From the NCBI RefSeq assembly GCF_009766085.1, contig NZ_LMUF01000035.1, positions 34,936-98,935 on the forward strand: DNA of 64,000 nt. Direction: 5' to 3'. The stretch comes from Burkholderia sp. S171. Its GTDB lineage: Bacteria > Pseudomonadota > Gammaproteobacteria > Burkholderiales > Burkholderiaceae. The position numbers and the translations under genes are program-made. Positions 49,061 to 58,668 of the stretch are shown here, one piece after another. The stretch's first letter is position 1. Each line of letters starts with the position of its first letter. The notes beneath the pieces are model-generated. The model was not told the DNA's origin. It did no database searches and saw only the letters and a program-made list of their open reading frames with translations.

Positions 49061-50563
49061 ATGCGTAAATTATTGATGTCCTTGTTGATGGCGGGGTCGC
49101 TGCTGGGAGTCAGCGCCGGCACCGTGATGGCGCAGGATGCATCCGCGCCAGCGGCTGCATCCGCCGCAGCTTCAGACACCGCGGCAGCACCTGCCAGCGC
49201 CCCCGATGCAGCCTCCCCAGTCAGCGCGAACACCGCCCTGGCTTCGGGCGCTGAGGCAGCATCGGCGGCCGCACCGGCTTCGGGCGCATCCGACGCCGCA
49301 GCCGCACCCGCCGCACCGACGGAACCGTTCTCTGTTGATTCATCGAAGATCAATTCCGGCGATACCGCCTGGATGCTGACTTCGACCGCCCTCGTGCTGT
49401 TCATGACGATCCCGGGCCTCGCGCTTTTCTACGCGGGCATGGTCCGCAAGAAGAACGTGCTCGCGACCGTGATGCAGAGCTTCGCTATCTGCTGCCTGGT
49501 TACGATCCTCTGGACCGTGGTGGGCTACAGCCTTGCGTTCACGCCGGGTAACGCGTTCATCGGCGGCTTCTCGCGGGTGTTCCTGCACGGCATGAACTAC
49601 ATCCACGGCGACAAGGCGACCACCCTGACCGTCAGCCATCTGGCTCCGACGATTCCGGAATCGGTCTACTTCGTCTACCAGATGACGTTCGCGATCATCA
49701 CCCCGGCGCTCATCGCCGGTGCGTTCGCTGACCGGATGAAGTTCTCCGCGATGCTGGTCTTCATGGGACTGTGGACGATCATCGTCTACTCGCCGATCGC
49801 GCACATGGTCTGGGAACCGACTGGCTGGTTGTCGGCTGCCGGCATCCTGGACTTCGCAGGCGGCACGGTGGTTCACATCAACGCCGGTATCGCAGGTCTG
49901 GTGTGCTGTCTGGTGCTGGGCAAGCGGGTCGGTTATGGCCGCGAAGTCATGGCGCCCCACAACCTCGTGCTTTCGCTGATCGGTGCTTCCATGCTGTGGG
50001 TCGGCTGGTTCGGCTTCAACGCGGGTTCGGCAGTGGCGGCTGATGGCCGTGCCGGTTTCGCGATGCTCACGACGCAAATCGCTACCGCATTTGCCGCGTT
50101 CGGCTGGATGTTTGCTGAATGGCTGGCCAAGGGTAAGCCTTCGGTGCTCGGCATTATCTCGGGCGCGGTGGCAGGTCTGGTGGCCATTACGCCGGCTTCG
50201 GGTTATGTCGGCGTGACCGGTGCAATCGTGATCGGTATTGCGGCTGGCGTGGTCTGCTTCTGGTCGGCAACGTGGCTCAAGACGAAGCTCGGCTACGACG
50301 ATTCGCTCGACGCATTCGGCGTTCACGGCGTAGGCGGTATTCTCGGCGCGCTCCTGACTGGCATCTTCGCGGTCAAGGATATTGGCGGCGCGGACGGCAG
50401 CATCTTGCTGCAAGCCAAGGGCGTACTCACCACGCTGGTCTACAGCGGCGTGGTCAGCTTCATCTTGCTGAAGGTTATCGACATGGTCATGGGTCTGCGT
50501 GTCACGGAAGAAGAGGAACGTGAAGGCCTCGACGTGACGTTGCATGGCGAACACGTCGAATAA
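49061..50563 (+). CDS. amtB: ammonium transporter AmtB
   Basis: A 500-residue ammonium channel. A signal peptide (LLMAGSLLGVSAGTVMA) is followed by about 80 residues of Ala/Ser/Pro-rich low complexity before the first channel helix (STALVLFMTIPGLALFYAGMVRKKN). Channel hallmarks include DFAGGTVVHINAGIAGL with the first pore histidine and DAFGVHGVGGILGALLTGIF with the second. The long periplasmic N-terminus is unlike E. coli AmtB but common in beta-proteobacteria. Confidence 0.96.
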   Translation: MRKLLMSLLMAGSLLGVSAGTVMAQDASAPAAASAAASDTAAAPASAPDAASPVSANTALASGAEAASAAAPASGASDAAAAPAAPTEPFSVDSSKINSGDTAWMLTSTALVLFMTIPGLALFYAGMVRKKNVLATVMQSFAICCLVTILWTVVGYSLAFTPGNAFIGGFSRVFLHGMNYIHGDKATTLTVSHLAPTIPESVYFVYQMTFAIITPALIAGAFADRMKFSAMLVFMGLWTIIVYSPIAHMVWEPTGWLSAAGILDFAGGTVVHINAGIAGLVCCLVLGKRVGYGREVMAPHNLVLSLIGASMLWVGWFGFNAGSAVAADGRAGFAMLTTQIATAFAAFGWMFAEWLAKGKPSVLGIISGAVAGLVAITPASGYVGVTGAIVIGIAAGVVCFWSATWLKTKLGYDDSLDAFGVHGVGGILGALLTGIFAVKDIGGADGSILLQAKGVLTTLVYSGVVSFILLKVIDMVMGLRVTEEEEREGLDVTLHGEHVE

Positions 50564-50670
50564 GAAGTTTTTCCGTTTGGGGCGATGCCCGGCGCGAGAG
50601 GCCGCGGCATCATCCCCATAGTCGAGCGCAATTTAGTGCAGTACGGCTCCGAGACAAGCGCAGCGTTTTG

Positions 50671-50698
50671 CCCGCCCCTTAACGGCGGGTATTTTTTT
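50671..50698 (+). terminator. Rho-independent terminator after amtB
   Basis: Stem CCCGCC (50671-50676) with GGCGGG (50684-50689), a 7-base loop, then TATTTTTTT. It lies about 110 bases after the amtB stop. Confidence 0.85.
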
Positions 50699-50876
50699 GC
50701 CTGGGGTTTTTGTCCGTGTTTTGTCCCGTTTTTGTGCGAGGGAACGGTTTCTGGCTGGCGAGATTGGTGCAAACAGCGGCACGAACCGTGCGAATAGGCT
50801 TGGGAAAAGGGAGTTCATACCCAAATACGTGAGGCGTTTGTTCTACAATCTTTCCTCTTAAGTCCGCGAGTCATCA

Positions 50877-52166
50877 ATGGTTCCGCACCTCGTTACGGCT
50901 TTAAACGGCCCTTTGCTCGATCTCGAGCGGAAGATACTCGACGCGACGCCGTCCATCGAACGCTGGTTTCGGCTGGAGTGGCAAGAACACACCCCGCCGT
51001 TCTATTGCTCGGTCGACCTGCGCAACGCTGGTTTCAAGCTCGCCCCGGTCGATACCAACCTGTTCCCCGGCGGCTTCAACAACCTGCCGGTCGAAGTGTT
51101 GCCGCTTGCCGTCCAAGCCGCGATGGCGTCGATCGAAAAGATCTGCCCGGACGCGAAGAACCTGCTCGTGATCCCCGAGCGCCATACACGCAACGCGTTT
51201 TATCTCGAGAACGTCGCGCGGCTCGCGACCATCATGCGTCAGGCCGGGCTGAATATCCGCTTCGGCACGCTCGACGAAAACATTCACGGACCGGTCACCA
51301 TCGCGCTCGCCGACGGACAGAAGATCGTCCTGGAACCGCTTGAACGCACGCCGCGCCGGCTGGGCCTGAAAAACTTCGATCCCTGCTCGATCCTGTTGAA
51401 CAACGACCTGTCCGGTGGCATTCCGCCCGTGCTGGAAAACCTGCACGAGCAATATCTTCTGCCGCCGCTGCACGCGGGCTGGGCGGTGCGCCGCAAGTCG
51501 AATCACTTCTCCTGTTATGACGATGTTGCGAAGAAGTTTTCGAAGCTCGTCGAGATCGATCCGTGGATGATCAACCCGTATTTCGCGCATGTGGAAGGCG
51601 TGGATTACGAGGCGCGTACCGGTGAGGAAGCGCTGGCGGATGCCATCGACGGCGTGTTGAAGAAGATTGCGAAGAAGTATCGCGAGTATGGAATCAGCGA
51701 GAAACCGTACGTCGTGATCAAAGCCGATGCCGGCACTTACGGCAAAGGCGTCATGACGGTGCACGACGCGTCGGAAGTCGCCGCGCTGACCAAACGCGAG
51801 CGCGTGAAGATGAACGACGCGAAGGAGGGGCTCGAAGTCCACGACGTGATCGTGCAGGAGGGCGTGCATACGTTCGAGCGCGTGGAAAATGCGGTCGCCG
51901 AGCCGGTGGTCTACATGATCGACCGGTATGTGGTGGGCGGGTTTTATCGTGTGCATGATTCTCGTGACCGCGACCAGAACCTCAACGCGCCGGGCATGCA
52001 TTTCGTGCCGCTCGGCTTCGAACACACGGCTTTGCCGGACGCTCATGCGAAGCCCGGTGCCGCGCCGCCGAACCGCTTCTATATGTATGGCGTGGTGGCG
52101 CGGCTGGGGTTGCTCGCGGCATCGGTGGAACTGGAAAAAACCGATCCCGAAGCCATTCAGGTCTAA
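50877..52166 (+). CDS. gshA: glutamate--cysteine ligase, Thiobacillus ferrooxidans type
   Basis: A 429-residue gamma-glutamylcysteine synthetase of the family first described in Acidithiobacillus ferrooxidans (TIGR02049), which is not homologous in sequence to E. coli GshA. Recognisable segments are FYCSVDLRNAGFKLAPVDTN, LPPLHAGWAVRRKSNHF and IKADAGTYGKGVMTVHDA. It catalyses the first step of glutathione synthesis and is followed by gshB. Confidence 0.93.
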   Translation: MVPHLVTALNGPLLDLERKILDATPSIERWFRLEWQEHTPPFYCSVDLRNAGFKLAPVDTNLFPGGFNNLPVEVLPLAVQAAMASIEKICPDAKNLLVIPERHTRNAFYLENVARLATIMRQAGLNIRFGTLDENIHGPVTIALADGQKIVLEPLERTPRRLGLKNFDPCSILLNNDLSGGIPPVLENLHEQYLLPPLHAGWAVRRKSNHFSCYDDVAKKFSKLVEIDPWMINPYFAHVEGVDYEARTGEEALADAIDGVLKKIAKKYREYGISEKPYVVIKADAGTYGKGVMTVHDASEVAALTKRERVKMNDAKEGLEVHDVIVQEGVHTFERVENAVAEPVVYMIDRYVVGGFYRVHDSRDRDQNLNAPGMHFVPLGFEHTALPDAHAKPGAAPPNRFYMYGVVARLGLLAASVELEKTDPEAIQV

Positions 52167-52182
52167 GCTTCACCCCATCACG

Positions 52183-52210
52183 ACGGCCGCACAAAGTTGC
52201 GGCCGTTTTG
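52183..52210 (+). terminator. hairpin between gshA and gshB
   Basis: A 9-base perfect stem ACGGCCGCA (52183-52191) and TGCGGCCGT (52198-52206) with a 6-base loop and a short TTTT. It could terminate or attenuate transcription before gshB. Confidence 0.65.
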
Positions 52211-52320
52211 CACTTCAGGCGCGAAGCCGCGCGACGTGTTAAAAATCGCGTATTGCCCGACTGGCAGCAACGCGCATTCACACTGATCAAATCAAGGCCG
52301 AACGGCCGCTCTGGACGCTT

Positions 52321-53280
52321 ATGGACATCCTTTTTATCGCCGATCCGCTTGATCATTTCAAGATCTACAAAGACACGACCTACGCGATGATGGCCGAAGC
52401 CGCGCGTCGCGGACACACAATCTACGCGTGCGAGCCGCAGCATCTGGCCTGGGTCGGCACGAAGGTGGAAGGGACGGTCCAGCGCGTGACCATCGTCGGC
52501 GACGAAGCGGATTCCGCGCGCTTGCCATGGTACGAAGCCGCCGCACCGGAACTACTCGATCTCAAGCATTTCGGCGCGGTCCTGATGCGCAAAGACCCGC
52601 CGTTCGACATGGAATATGTTACGTCCACGTGGCTCCTGGAAATGGCCGAACGGACCGGCGCGCGCGTCTTCAACAAGCCGAGTTCTATTCGCGATCACTC
52701 CGAGAAACTGGCGATTGGCGAGTGGCCGGAGTTTGTCGTGCCCACGCTGGTGACCCGCGATGCCGCGCGTCTGCGTGCATTCCATGCTGAACACGGTGAC
52801 GTGATCCTCAAGCCTCTTGATGGCATGGGCGGCATGGGCGTGTTTCGCGTAAAAGCTGACGGCATGAACCTCGGCACGATTGTGGAAATGCTCAGCGATA
52901 ACGGCGCGCGTAGCGTCATGGCGCAGAAGTTCATCCCGCAAATTGTCGATGGCGACAAACGTATCTTGCTGATCGGCGGACAACCGGTACCGTATTCGCT
53001 TGCACGGATTCCACAAGGCAACGAAGTGCGCGGCAATCTGGCTGCGGGCGGATTGGGCGTTGCGCAACCGCTCACGGAAAACGATCGCCGAATCGCGGAA
53101 ACGCTGGGACAGACGCTCTTCGCACGTGGCTTGCTGCTGGTCGGACTCGATGCCATCGGCGACTATCTGACCGAAGTGAATGTGACTAGCCCGACGTGCT
53201 TCCGCGAAATCATGGACCAGACAGGGTTCGATGTAGCCGGCATGTTTATCGATGCATTGGAACGAGCGGCCGCAGCTTAG
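52321..53280 (+). CDS. gshB: glutathione synthase
   Basis: A 319-residue ATP-grasp ligase joining glycine to gamma-glutamylcysteine. The N-terminal substrate domain starts MDILFIADPLDHFKIYKD-like; ATP-grasp segments include VILKPLDGMGGMGVFRVK and QKFIPQIVDGDKRILLIGG, and the metal-binding end is EVNVTSPTCFREI. The stop codon lies in a 12-base tandem repeat (53274-53321). Confidence 0.97.
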   Translation: MDILFIADPLDHFKIYKDTTYAMMAEAARRGHTIYACEPQHLAWVGTKVEGTVQRVTIVGDEADSARLPWYEAAAPELLDLKHFGAVLMRKDPPFDMEYVTSTWLLEMAERTGARVFNKPSSIRDHSEKLAIGEWPEFVVPTLVTRDAARLRAFHAEHGDVILKPLDGMGGMGVFRVKADGMNLGTIVEMLSDNGARSVMAQKFIPQIVDGDKRILLIGGQPVPYSLARIPQGNEVRGNLAAGGLGVAQPLTENDRRIAETLGQTLFARGLLLVGLDAIGDYLTEVNVTSPTCFREIMDQTGFDVAGMFIDALERAAAA

Positions 53281-53321
53281 AAATCAGCTTAGCAAGCAGC
53301 TTAGCAAGCAGCTTAGCAATC
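53274..53321 (+). repeat. four tandem 12-base units AGCTTAG-NAANC across the gshB stop
   Basis: AGCTTAG begins at 53274, 53286, 53298 and 53310. The first copy contains the gshB stop codon (53278-53280). Because the period is 12, the same TAG recurs in frame in each copy. Confidence 0.9.
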
Positions 53322-53671
53322 AATTTGGCGACGAACAGGAAGCGAGAAATTAGAGGGGGCTGTCGAACAAGGCGGTCGGCCCGTTGATTTCTCCCAGACT
53401 GTTACAATCTCCCCCTCATAAGATTCGTTTCGTGGCGCGATCCGGCCCCGAAATTGAAAGTGGAAACTTGCTGCAGCGCATTACGCTGCGCATAGCGTGC
53501 GAAATCCGACTAAGCTTAGGTATTGGGCTTGTTGACGTTTCTGCACCCGGATCGATGTTGCATTCGCGTTTCGCAATGTTTCGCAATTTTGCAGCACGCA
53601 ATTGGCATATATAACAGCAAGTTCCCACAATTTCCGACGCATCTCGTCGTTTTGGGGCAGCACACTCTGAC
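53322..53671. other. intergenic region before the EIIA gene, 350 bases
   Basis: No gene seen. The middle part is more AT-rich than its surroundings and likely contains the promoter of the PTS genes. Short open frames on the minus strand (53416-53739 and 53481-53663) lack ribosome binding sites. Confidence 0.5.
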
Positions 53672-54166
53672 ATGGCTGGCATTCTAATTATTGCGCACGC
53701 TCCGTTCGCTTCGGCGTTACGTGAGTGCATTACCCACATTTACGGCGGTTTGCCCGCTCGCATTGGTGTGATCGATGTGAAGCCGGATTGCGATCCCGTG
53801 GAAGTCCGAGCGTTTGCGCGCTCCGAAATCGACCGTCTGAAGGAAGAAAACGGTGCGATCGTCCTCACGGACGTGTTCGGCGCAACGCCTGCGAATATCG
53901 CGCAGAGCCTGGCAAGCAGCAGCGTTCGCGTGCTCGCCGGCGTCAATCTGCCTATGCTCGTGCGCGCAGTCTGCTACAGGACCACGCCGCTGGACACGCT
54001 GGCTGAAAAGTCGCTGCAGGGCGGATCGAAGGGCATTCAGGAACTCGATGCCTCGACGCCTGCCAATCCTTGCGCAATGGCCACTGCCGCAGCGGCAGCC
54101 GCAGCTAATTGCGCTGTCGGCGCCGCCGCAACCAGTTGCATGCCCGCCAAAGTGGCAAGTCACTGA
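53672..54166 (+). CDS. PTS EIIA component, mannose family
   Basis: A 164-residue EIIA-Man-like phosphocarrier. Phospho-acceptor H9 is in GILIIAHAPFA, and VLTDVFGATPANIAQSLA is the second hallmark. The last 30 residues are Ala-rich and outside the domain. With HPr and EI downstream but no EIIB or EIIC, this is the partial, regulatory PTS typical of Burkholderia and Ralstonia, linked there to PHB and catabolic control (family knowledge). Confidence 0.92.
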   Translation: MAGILIIAHAPFASALRECITHIYGGLPARIGVIDVKPDCDPVEVRAFARSEIDRLKEENGAIVLTDVFGATPANIAQSLASSSVRVLAGVNLPMLVRAVCYRTTPLDTLAEKSLQGGSKGIQELDASTPANPCAMATAAAAAAANCAVGAAATSCMPAKVASH

Positions 54167-54284
54167 GTTGCGCTTGGGTTGAGTTGCACCGCTGGAAGCA
54201 GGCTGGCTGCACGTTAAGAAGACCGTTAAAAAGCATTGAATCAGCTGCATCGCGTCAGCCCTCTCATCTAGCGCCCGGAGCATC

Positions 54285-54554
54285 ATGCTGCAACAGGAAA
54301 CAACTATCGTGAACAAACTGGGGCTGCACGCGCGTGCCTCGGCCAAGCTCACACAACTGGCGGGAAACTTTCAATGCGAGATCTGGATGAGCCGCAACGG
54401 CCGTCGGATCAATGCGAAAAGTATCATGGGCGTGATGATGCTCGCGGCGGGAATCGGCAGCACGGTGACGATCGAAACCGAAGGCTCCGACGAAGCCGAA
54501 GCGATGAAGGGCATCCTCGCGCTTATCGCAGATAAATTTGGCGAAGGACAATGA
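54285..54554 (+). CDS. ptsH: phosphocarrier protein HPr
   Basis: An 89-residue HPr. The phospho-acceptor is H15 (NKLGLHARASAKL) and the regulatory serine is S46 (INAKSIMGVMML). It relays phosphate from EI to EIIA. A terminator follows at 54582-54607. Confidence 0.96.
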   Translation: MLQQETTIVNKLGLHARASAKLTQLAGNFQCEIWMSRNGRRINAKSIMGVMMLAAGIGSTVTIETEGSDEAEAMKGILALIADKFGEGQ

Positions 54555-54581
54555 CGTTGTCCTGCCTGCATGACTGAGAAG

Positions 54582-54607
54582 AAGCCGCGCATTGACGCGG
54601 CTTTTTT
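54582..54607 (+). terminator. Rho-independent terminator between ptsH and ptsI
   Basis: An 8-base perfect stem AAGCCGCG (54582-54589) with CGCGGCTT (54596-54603), a 6-base loop and a run of six T. It implies separate or reduced transcription of ptsI; a TATAAT at 54700-54705 could serve ptsI. Confidence 0.85.
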
Positions 54608-54777
54608 GTGTCCGTGGACTGACACACAGTGCAATAACCTGCGTCATTTTGTGACAGAAACTTGCTGCACTGCAAAGAGTGCCGAATCGCGTTCGAATTT
54701 ATAATGGTGCGCGGACTCGCATCGCCAGCCGGTGGTCGACAAAACCGTGAGCCACCCATAACTAGAGAGAGGTGCGC

Positions 54778-56538
54778 GTGTCGTTCACGCTGCATGGAAT
54801 TCCCGTTTCGCGCGGTATCGCCATCGGCCGCGCGTATCTGATCGCGGCGGCTGCACTCGATGTCGATCACTATCTGGTCGAACCGGATCGCATCGACAGT
54901 GAAATTGAACGCTTTCACGCAGCGCAAGCGCAGGTGCATGCGGAGCTGGATGCATTGCGCGACGATCTGGCTGCGGATGCCCCCAGCGAGATGGGCGCGT
55001 TTATCAACGTCCACTCCATGATCCTGAACGACGCCATGCTCGTTCACGAAACCATCGATCTCGTCCGAACGCGCCGCTATAACGTGGAGTGGGCGCTGAC
55101 CGAGCAGCTTGAAATCCTGAGCCGCCATTTTGACGATATCGAAGACGAATATTTGCGCGAGCGCAAGGCCGATATCCAGCAAGTCGTTGAGCGCGTGCTG
55201 AAGGCGCTGGCCGGTGCACCGTCCACCGCTACGCTCGTCGTGGATGGCGCGGCGACCAACGGCCACAACGACATGATCGTGGTCGCCCACGACATCGCGC
55301 CCGCCGACATGCTGCAGTTCAAGACCCAGGCGTTCAAGGGTTTCGTGACGGATCTCGGTGGCCGTACGTCGCATACGGCTATCGTGGCGCGTAGCCTCGG
55401 CATTCCCGCATCGGTCGGTGTGCAGCAGGCGAGTGCGCTGATCCGGCAGAACGACCTGATCATCGTCGATGGAGATCACGGCATTGTGATCGTCGATCCG
55501 GCGCCGATCGTGCTGGAAGAATATTCGTATCGGCAGAGCGAAAAGGTGCTTGAGCAGCGCAAGCTGCAGCGCCTCAAGTTCTCGCCGACGCAAACGTTGG
55601 ACGGCACCAAGATCGACTTGTGCGCGAACATCGAATTACCCGACGACGCCAAGACGGCGCTCGACGCCGGCGCAATGGGCGTGGGCCTGTTTCGCAGCGA
55701 GTTCCTGTTCATGAATCACAAGGACGAACTGCCGGAAGAGGAAGAACAATTCGAGGCCTACCGGCGCGCGATCGAGCTGATGAAGGGCCGGCCGGTCACT
55801 ATTCGCACGATCGACGTGGGTGCGGACAAGCCGCTTGAGTCCATGAGCAGCGGCGACGGTTACGAGACGGCGCAGAACCCGGCGCTGGGTCTGCGGGCGA
55901 TCCGCTGGAGCCTGTCCGAGCCGCAGATGTTCATGACGCAATTGCGGGCTATCTTGCGGGCATCGGCGTTCGGCCGCGCGAAGATCCTGATTCCCATGCT
56001 CGCGCATGCGCAAGAAATTGACCAGACGCTCGACCTGATCCACGAAGCGAAGCGTCAGCTTGACGACGCGGGTATTGACTACGATCGCAACATTCAGGTC
56101 GGCGCGATGATCGAGATTCCGGCGGCGGCGATTGCCGTGCGGCTGTTCCTGAAGCGGCTGGATTTCCTGTCGATCGGGACCAACGACCTGATCCAGTACA
56201 CGCTTGCAATCGATCGCGCGGATAACGCCGTCGCGCATCTTTATGACCCGTTGCATCCCGCGGTTTTGCACTTGATCGCGTTCACGTTGCGCGAAGCGAA
56301 AGCCGCAGGCGTCCCTGTTTCCGTATGCGGTGAAATGGCCGGTGATCCTTCCGTGACGCGCTTGTTGCTCGGCATGGGCCTCACCGAGTTTTCGATGCAC
56401 CCAAGCCAGTTGCTCGTGGTCAAGCAGGAGATCCTGCGGGCCGACCTCAAGGCATTGCAAAAGCCGGTAGCGGACGTGCTCGCCGCGTATGAACCCGCGG
56501 AGTTGCTCGCCTCGCTGGCGGTGCTTCAGAAGGTCTGA
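54778..56538 (+). CDS. ptsI: phosphoenolpyruvate--protein phosphotransferase (EI)
   Basis: A 586-residue enzyme I that takes phosphate from PEP to HPr. The phospho-histidine is in GGRTSHTAIVARSLGIPA, and the PEP-binding TIM barrel carries GVGLFRSEFLFM, RTIDVGADKP and SVCGEMAGDP. Translation starts at a GTG; 54778 follows GAGAGG at a good distance, while the GTG at 54772 would overlap it. Complete in length. Confidence 0.95.
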   Translation: MSFTLHGIPVSRGIAIGRAYLIAAAALDVDHYLVEPDRIDSEIERFHAAQAQVHAELDALRDDLAADAPSEMGAFINVHSMILNDAMLVHETIDLVRTRRYNVEWALTEQLEILSRHFDDIEDEYLRERKADIQQVVERVLKALAGAPSTATLVVDGAATNGHNDMIVVAHDIAPADMLQFKTQAFKGFVTDLGGRTSHTAIVARSLGIPASVGVQQASALIRQNDLIIVDGDHGIVIVDPAPIVLEEYSYRQSEKVLEQRKLQRLKFSPTQTLDGTKIDLCANIELPDDAKTALDAGAMGVGLFRSEFLFMNHKDELPEEEEQFEAYRRAIELMKGRPVTIRTIDVGADKPLESMSSGDGYETAQNPALGLRAIRWSLSEPQMFMTQLRAILRASAFGRAKILIPMLAHAQEIDQTLDLIHEAKRQLDDAGIDYDRNIQVGAMIEIPAAAIAVRLFLKRLDFLSIGTNDLIQYTLAIDRADNAVAHLYDPLHPAVLHLIAFTLREAKAAGVPVSVCGEMAGDPSVTRLLLGMGLTEFSMHPSQLLVVKQEILRADLKALQKPVADVLAAYEPAELLASLAVLQKV

Positions 56539-57749
56539 GCGAGGCCGCGCTCGGCGATGAGTTTATCGACGACGCGCATCACGAACTCCGGGGTGATGAC
56601 CGCCGTACATTGAAACGGTTGCGGCTTGTCGGCGCGGCGGGGACACCAGCCGAAATTCTGGGCATCGAACTCGGTGGTTGTGTCGTTGAAGCAGCTATTG
56701 CAGCCGTGAAAATTGATCACGCGATACGGCGTGCGGAACTCGGTCGACGGATGCGAGAAGCCGCTGATCATGACCACGGGCGTGCCGGCCGCCCATGCAA
56801 GCCACGACAGTCCACTTCCCAATCCGATAAAAAAATCCGCGTGATGCAGCAGGCTCATGCGTTCCTGCAACGGCCGGTTGCCGGTGAAGTCCTCGGCGCC
56901 TTCCGGCATGGTGTTCATGTGGTCCGCGTTCCCATACTGTTTGTCGCGGTCAATGCATAACACTCTATAACCCAGCGTTTTCAGATACTCGATCAGCGTT
57001 GGCCACCCGCGCGGATTGTTCCAGTACTTGCATTGCGCAGTGGATTGGGTCGCGATGCATACATAACGTTCGGCAATCGTGCGGGTTTTATCCGCGATAA
57101 CCACATTCGGCCTGCGCTCCTCACACGGCACGCCCAGCAGATACGCCATCATGTCCTGCATGTTGCTCACGCGCGGATCGGTGGGCTGATGATCGCGTTC
57201 CGAGAATGGCTTTAGCAGGCCGAGATAATACGTGGCGTAGTACGCGTCATTCCGGTTATCGAGTTCGGCGTCTGTTGCGATATGCAAATGCGGATAACCG
57301 TCGCGAAAAAGCGGCTGCAAATGCTCGCCTAGCGGCATATACAACTTGCATTGATGTTGTTCGCGGAATGCATCAATGATCGGCAGCCATGCAAGCGAAT
57401 CACCCAGCGCCAAGGGGCTCATGCGCAATCGAATTTTTCGGTTCGTGGCGTCGAAAGCGTGGGAGAACACGAGCCGCGGGCCATCAAAGACTTCCAGCAG
57501 GAAACGCACAAAATACTTGCGCCTGCTGGTGATCACCGCGTTGGCTTCGACGGTTTCGTCCAGCAGGACATTGAATGTGTCCAGGTCGGTCATCCGGACG
57601 CGCCAGCCGTCTACAGACACTAGCACTCGGCAACCGTAATTGAAATCGTAGAGGATGCCTTCGGGTCCTGCCAGCACCGGGACGCCGGGTTTAGCAAATT
57701 CGGTTTCGGTCCTGCCGCGTTGCGTGTGCCGGGTTTCGGTCTCGTTCAT
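56526..57749 (-). CDS. autotransporter strand-loop-strand O-heptosyltransferase (TibC/Aah/BAHT family)
   Basis: A 407-residue glycosyltransferase of the BAHT family, which uses ADP-heptose to glycosylate self-associating autotransporter adhesins and binds iron through four cysteines. The cysteine motif is present: HGCNSCFNDTTTEF, FGWCPRR and PFQCT. The GT9-like fold is seen in MSPLALGDSLAWLPIIDAFR and FIGLGSGLSWLAWAAGTPVV. The start at 57749 has GGAGAA 6 bases upstream. No autotransporter gene lies near. The 3' end overlaps the ptsI 3' end by 13 bases. Confidence 0.92.
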   Translation of the reverse strand: MNETETRHTQRGRTETEFAKPGVPVLAGPEGILYDFNYGCRVLVSVDGWRVRMTDLDTFNVLLDETVEANAVITSRRKYFVRFLLEVFDGPRLVFSHAFDATNRKIRLRMSPLALGDSLAWLPIIDAFREQHQCKLYMPLGEHLQPLFRDGYPHLHIATDAELDNRNDAYYATYYLGLLKPFSERDHQPTDPRVSNMQDMMAYLLGVPCEERRPNVVIADKTRTIAERYVCIATQSTAQCKYWNNPRGWPTLIEYLKTLGYRVLCIDRDKQYGNADHMNTMPEGAEDFTGNRPLQERMSLLHHADFFIGLGSGLSWLAWAAGTPVVMISGFSHPSTEFRTPYRVINFHGCNSCFNDTTTEFDAQNFGWCPRRADKPQPFQCTAVITPEFVMRVVDKLIAERGLAQTF

Positions 57750-57909
57750 GTGTTTCTCCAATGGCGTCAAAAGCGTAGTGGCCAAGATAGGCCGGCCCGG
57801 CGCTTAGGAAAATTGGAGAACTCTTAAATTTGAGACAGCGACGTGAATCGACGTTCGCGTGGCAAGTTGATAGGGCTTTGGCATGGCGCGGTCATCGCCC
57901 TTGAACAGA

Positions 57910-58668
57910 CTATTTCCGTGCGTGCGTTCCGCAAACCGGGCAGTCGGCCTGTCGTGCGATGCGCATCGTGTTCCATTCCATGCGCAACGAGTCGAGCATC
58001 ATGAGGCGCCCTTGCAGCGTCGTACCGAATCCGCCAATCACGCGTAACGCCTCGGCTGCCTGCATCGTTCCGATAATGCCAACCGTCGGCGAGAAAACAC
58101 CCATGGTCGAGCATGCGACTTCCTCGAACGTTTCGTCCGGCGGGAACACGCATGCGTAGCAGGGCGATTCGGCGGAGCGGAAGTCGAAGGTGCTGATCTG
58201 GCCGTCGAAGCGCAGCGCCGCGCCGGAGACAAGTGGGATGCCGTGGGCAAAACAGGCCGCGTTGATCGCGTGGCGGGTGGCGAAGTTATCGGTGCAATCG
58301 AGGACGACGGTAGCGTGTGGGACGTGGGCGTCGAGCCAGGTTGCATCGGCGCGAACGGCGGCTGTGTTCACCTTCACCCCTGGGTTCAGGGCGGCGAGCG
58401 TAGCGCGGGCCGACTCCACCTTCGGTTCACCCACCGATGCGCTCACATGCAGGATCTGGCGCTGGAGATTGGTGAGGTCGACGGAATCGGCATCGACCAG
58501 CGTGATCTCGCCAACGCCCGCCGCCGCCAGATACATCGCGGCAGGAGACCCGAGCCCACCCGCACCGATGATGATGGCGTGTGCATCGAGAAAGCGTTGT
58601 TGCGCTTCAATGCCGATTTCATCGACGAGGATGTGTCGGGAATAGCGGAGAAGCTGATCGTCGTTCAT
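57910..58668 (-). CDS. moeB: ThiF/MoeB-family adenylyltransferase
   Basis: A 252-residue E1-like enzyme that adenylates the C-terminal Gly-Gly of MoaD or ThiS. The ATP-binding loop is GAGGLGSPAAMYLAAAGVG and the arginine finger region is LTNLQRQILH. The zinc site is CYAC plus CPVC near the end. The catalytic region is ACSTMGVFSPTVGIIG. Whether it serves molybdopterin or thiamine (or both) cannot be told. The ATG at 58668 is preferred over the upstream 58743 frame. Confidence 0.92.
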   Translation of the reverse strand: MNDDQLLRYSRHILVDEIGIEAQQRFLDAHAIIIGAGGLGSPAAMYLAAAGVGEITLVDADSVDLTNLQRQILHVSASVGEPKVESARATLAALNPGVKVNTAAVRADATWLDAHVPHATVVLDCTDNFATRHAINAACFAHGIPLVSGAALRFDGQISTFDFRSAESPCYACVFPPDETFEEVACSTMGVFSPTVGIIGTMQAAEALRVIGGFGTTLQGRLMMLDSLRMEWNTMRIARQADCPVCGTHARK

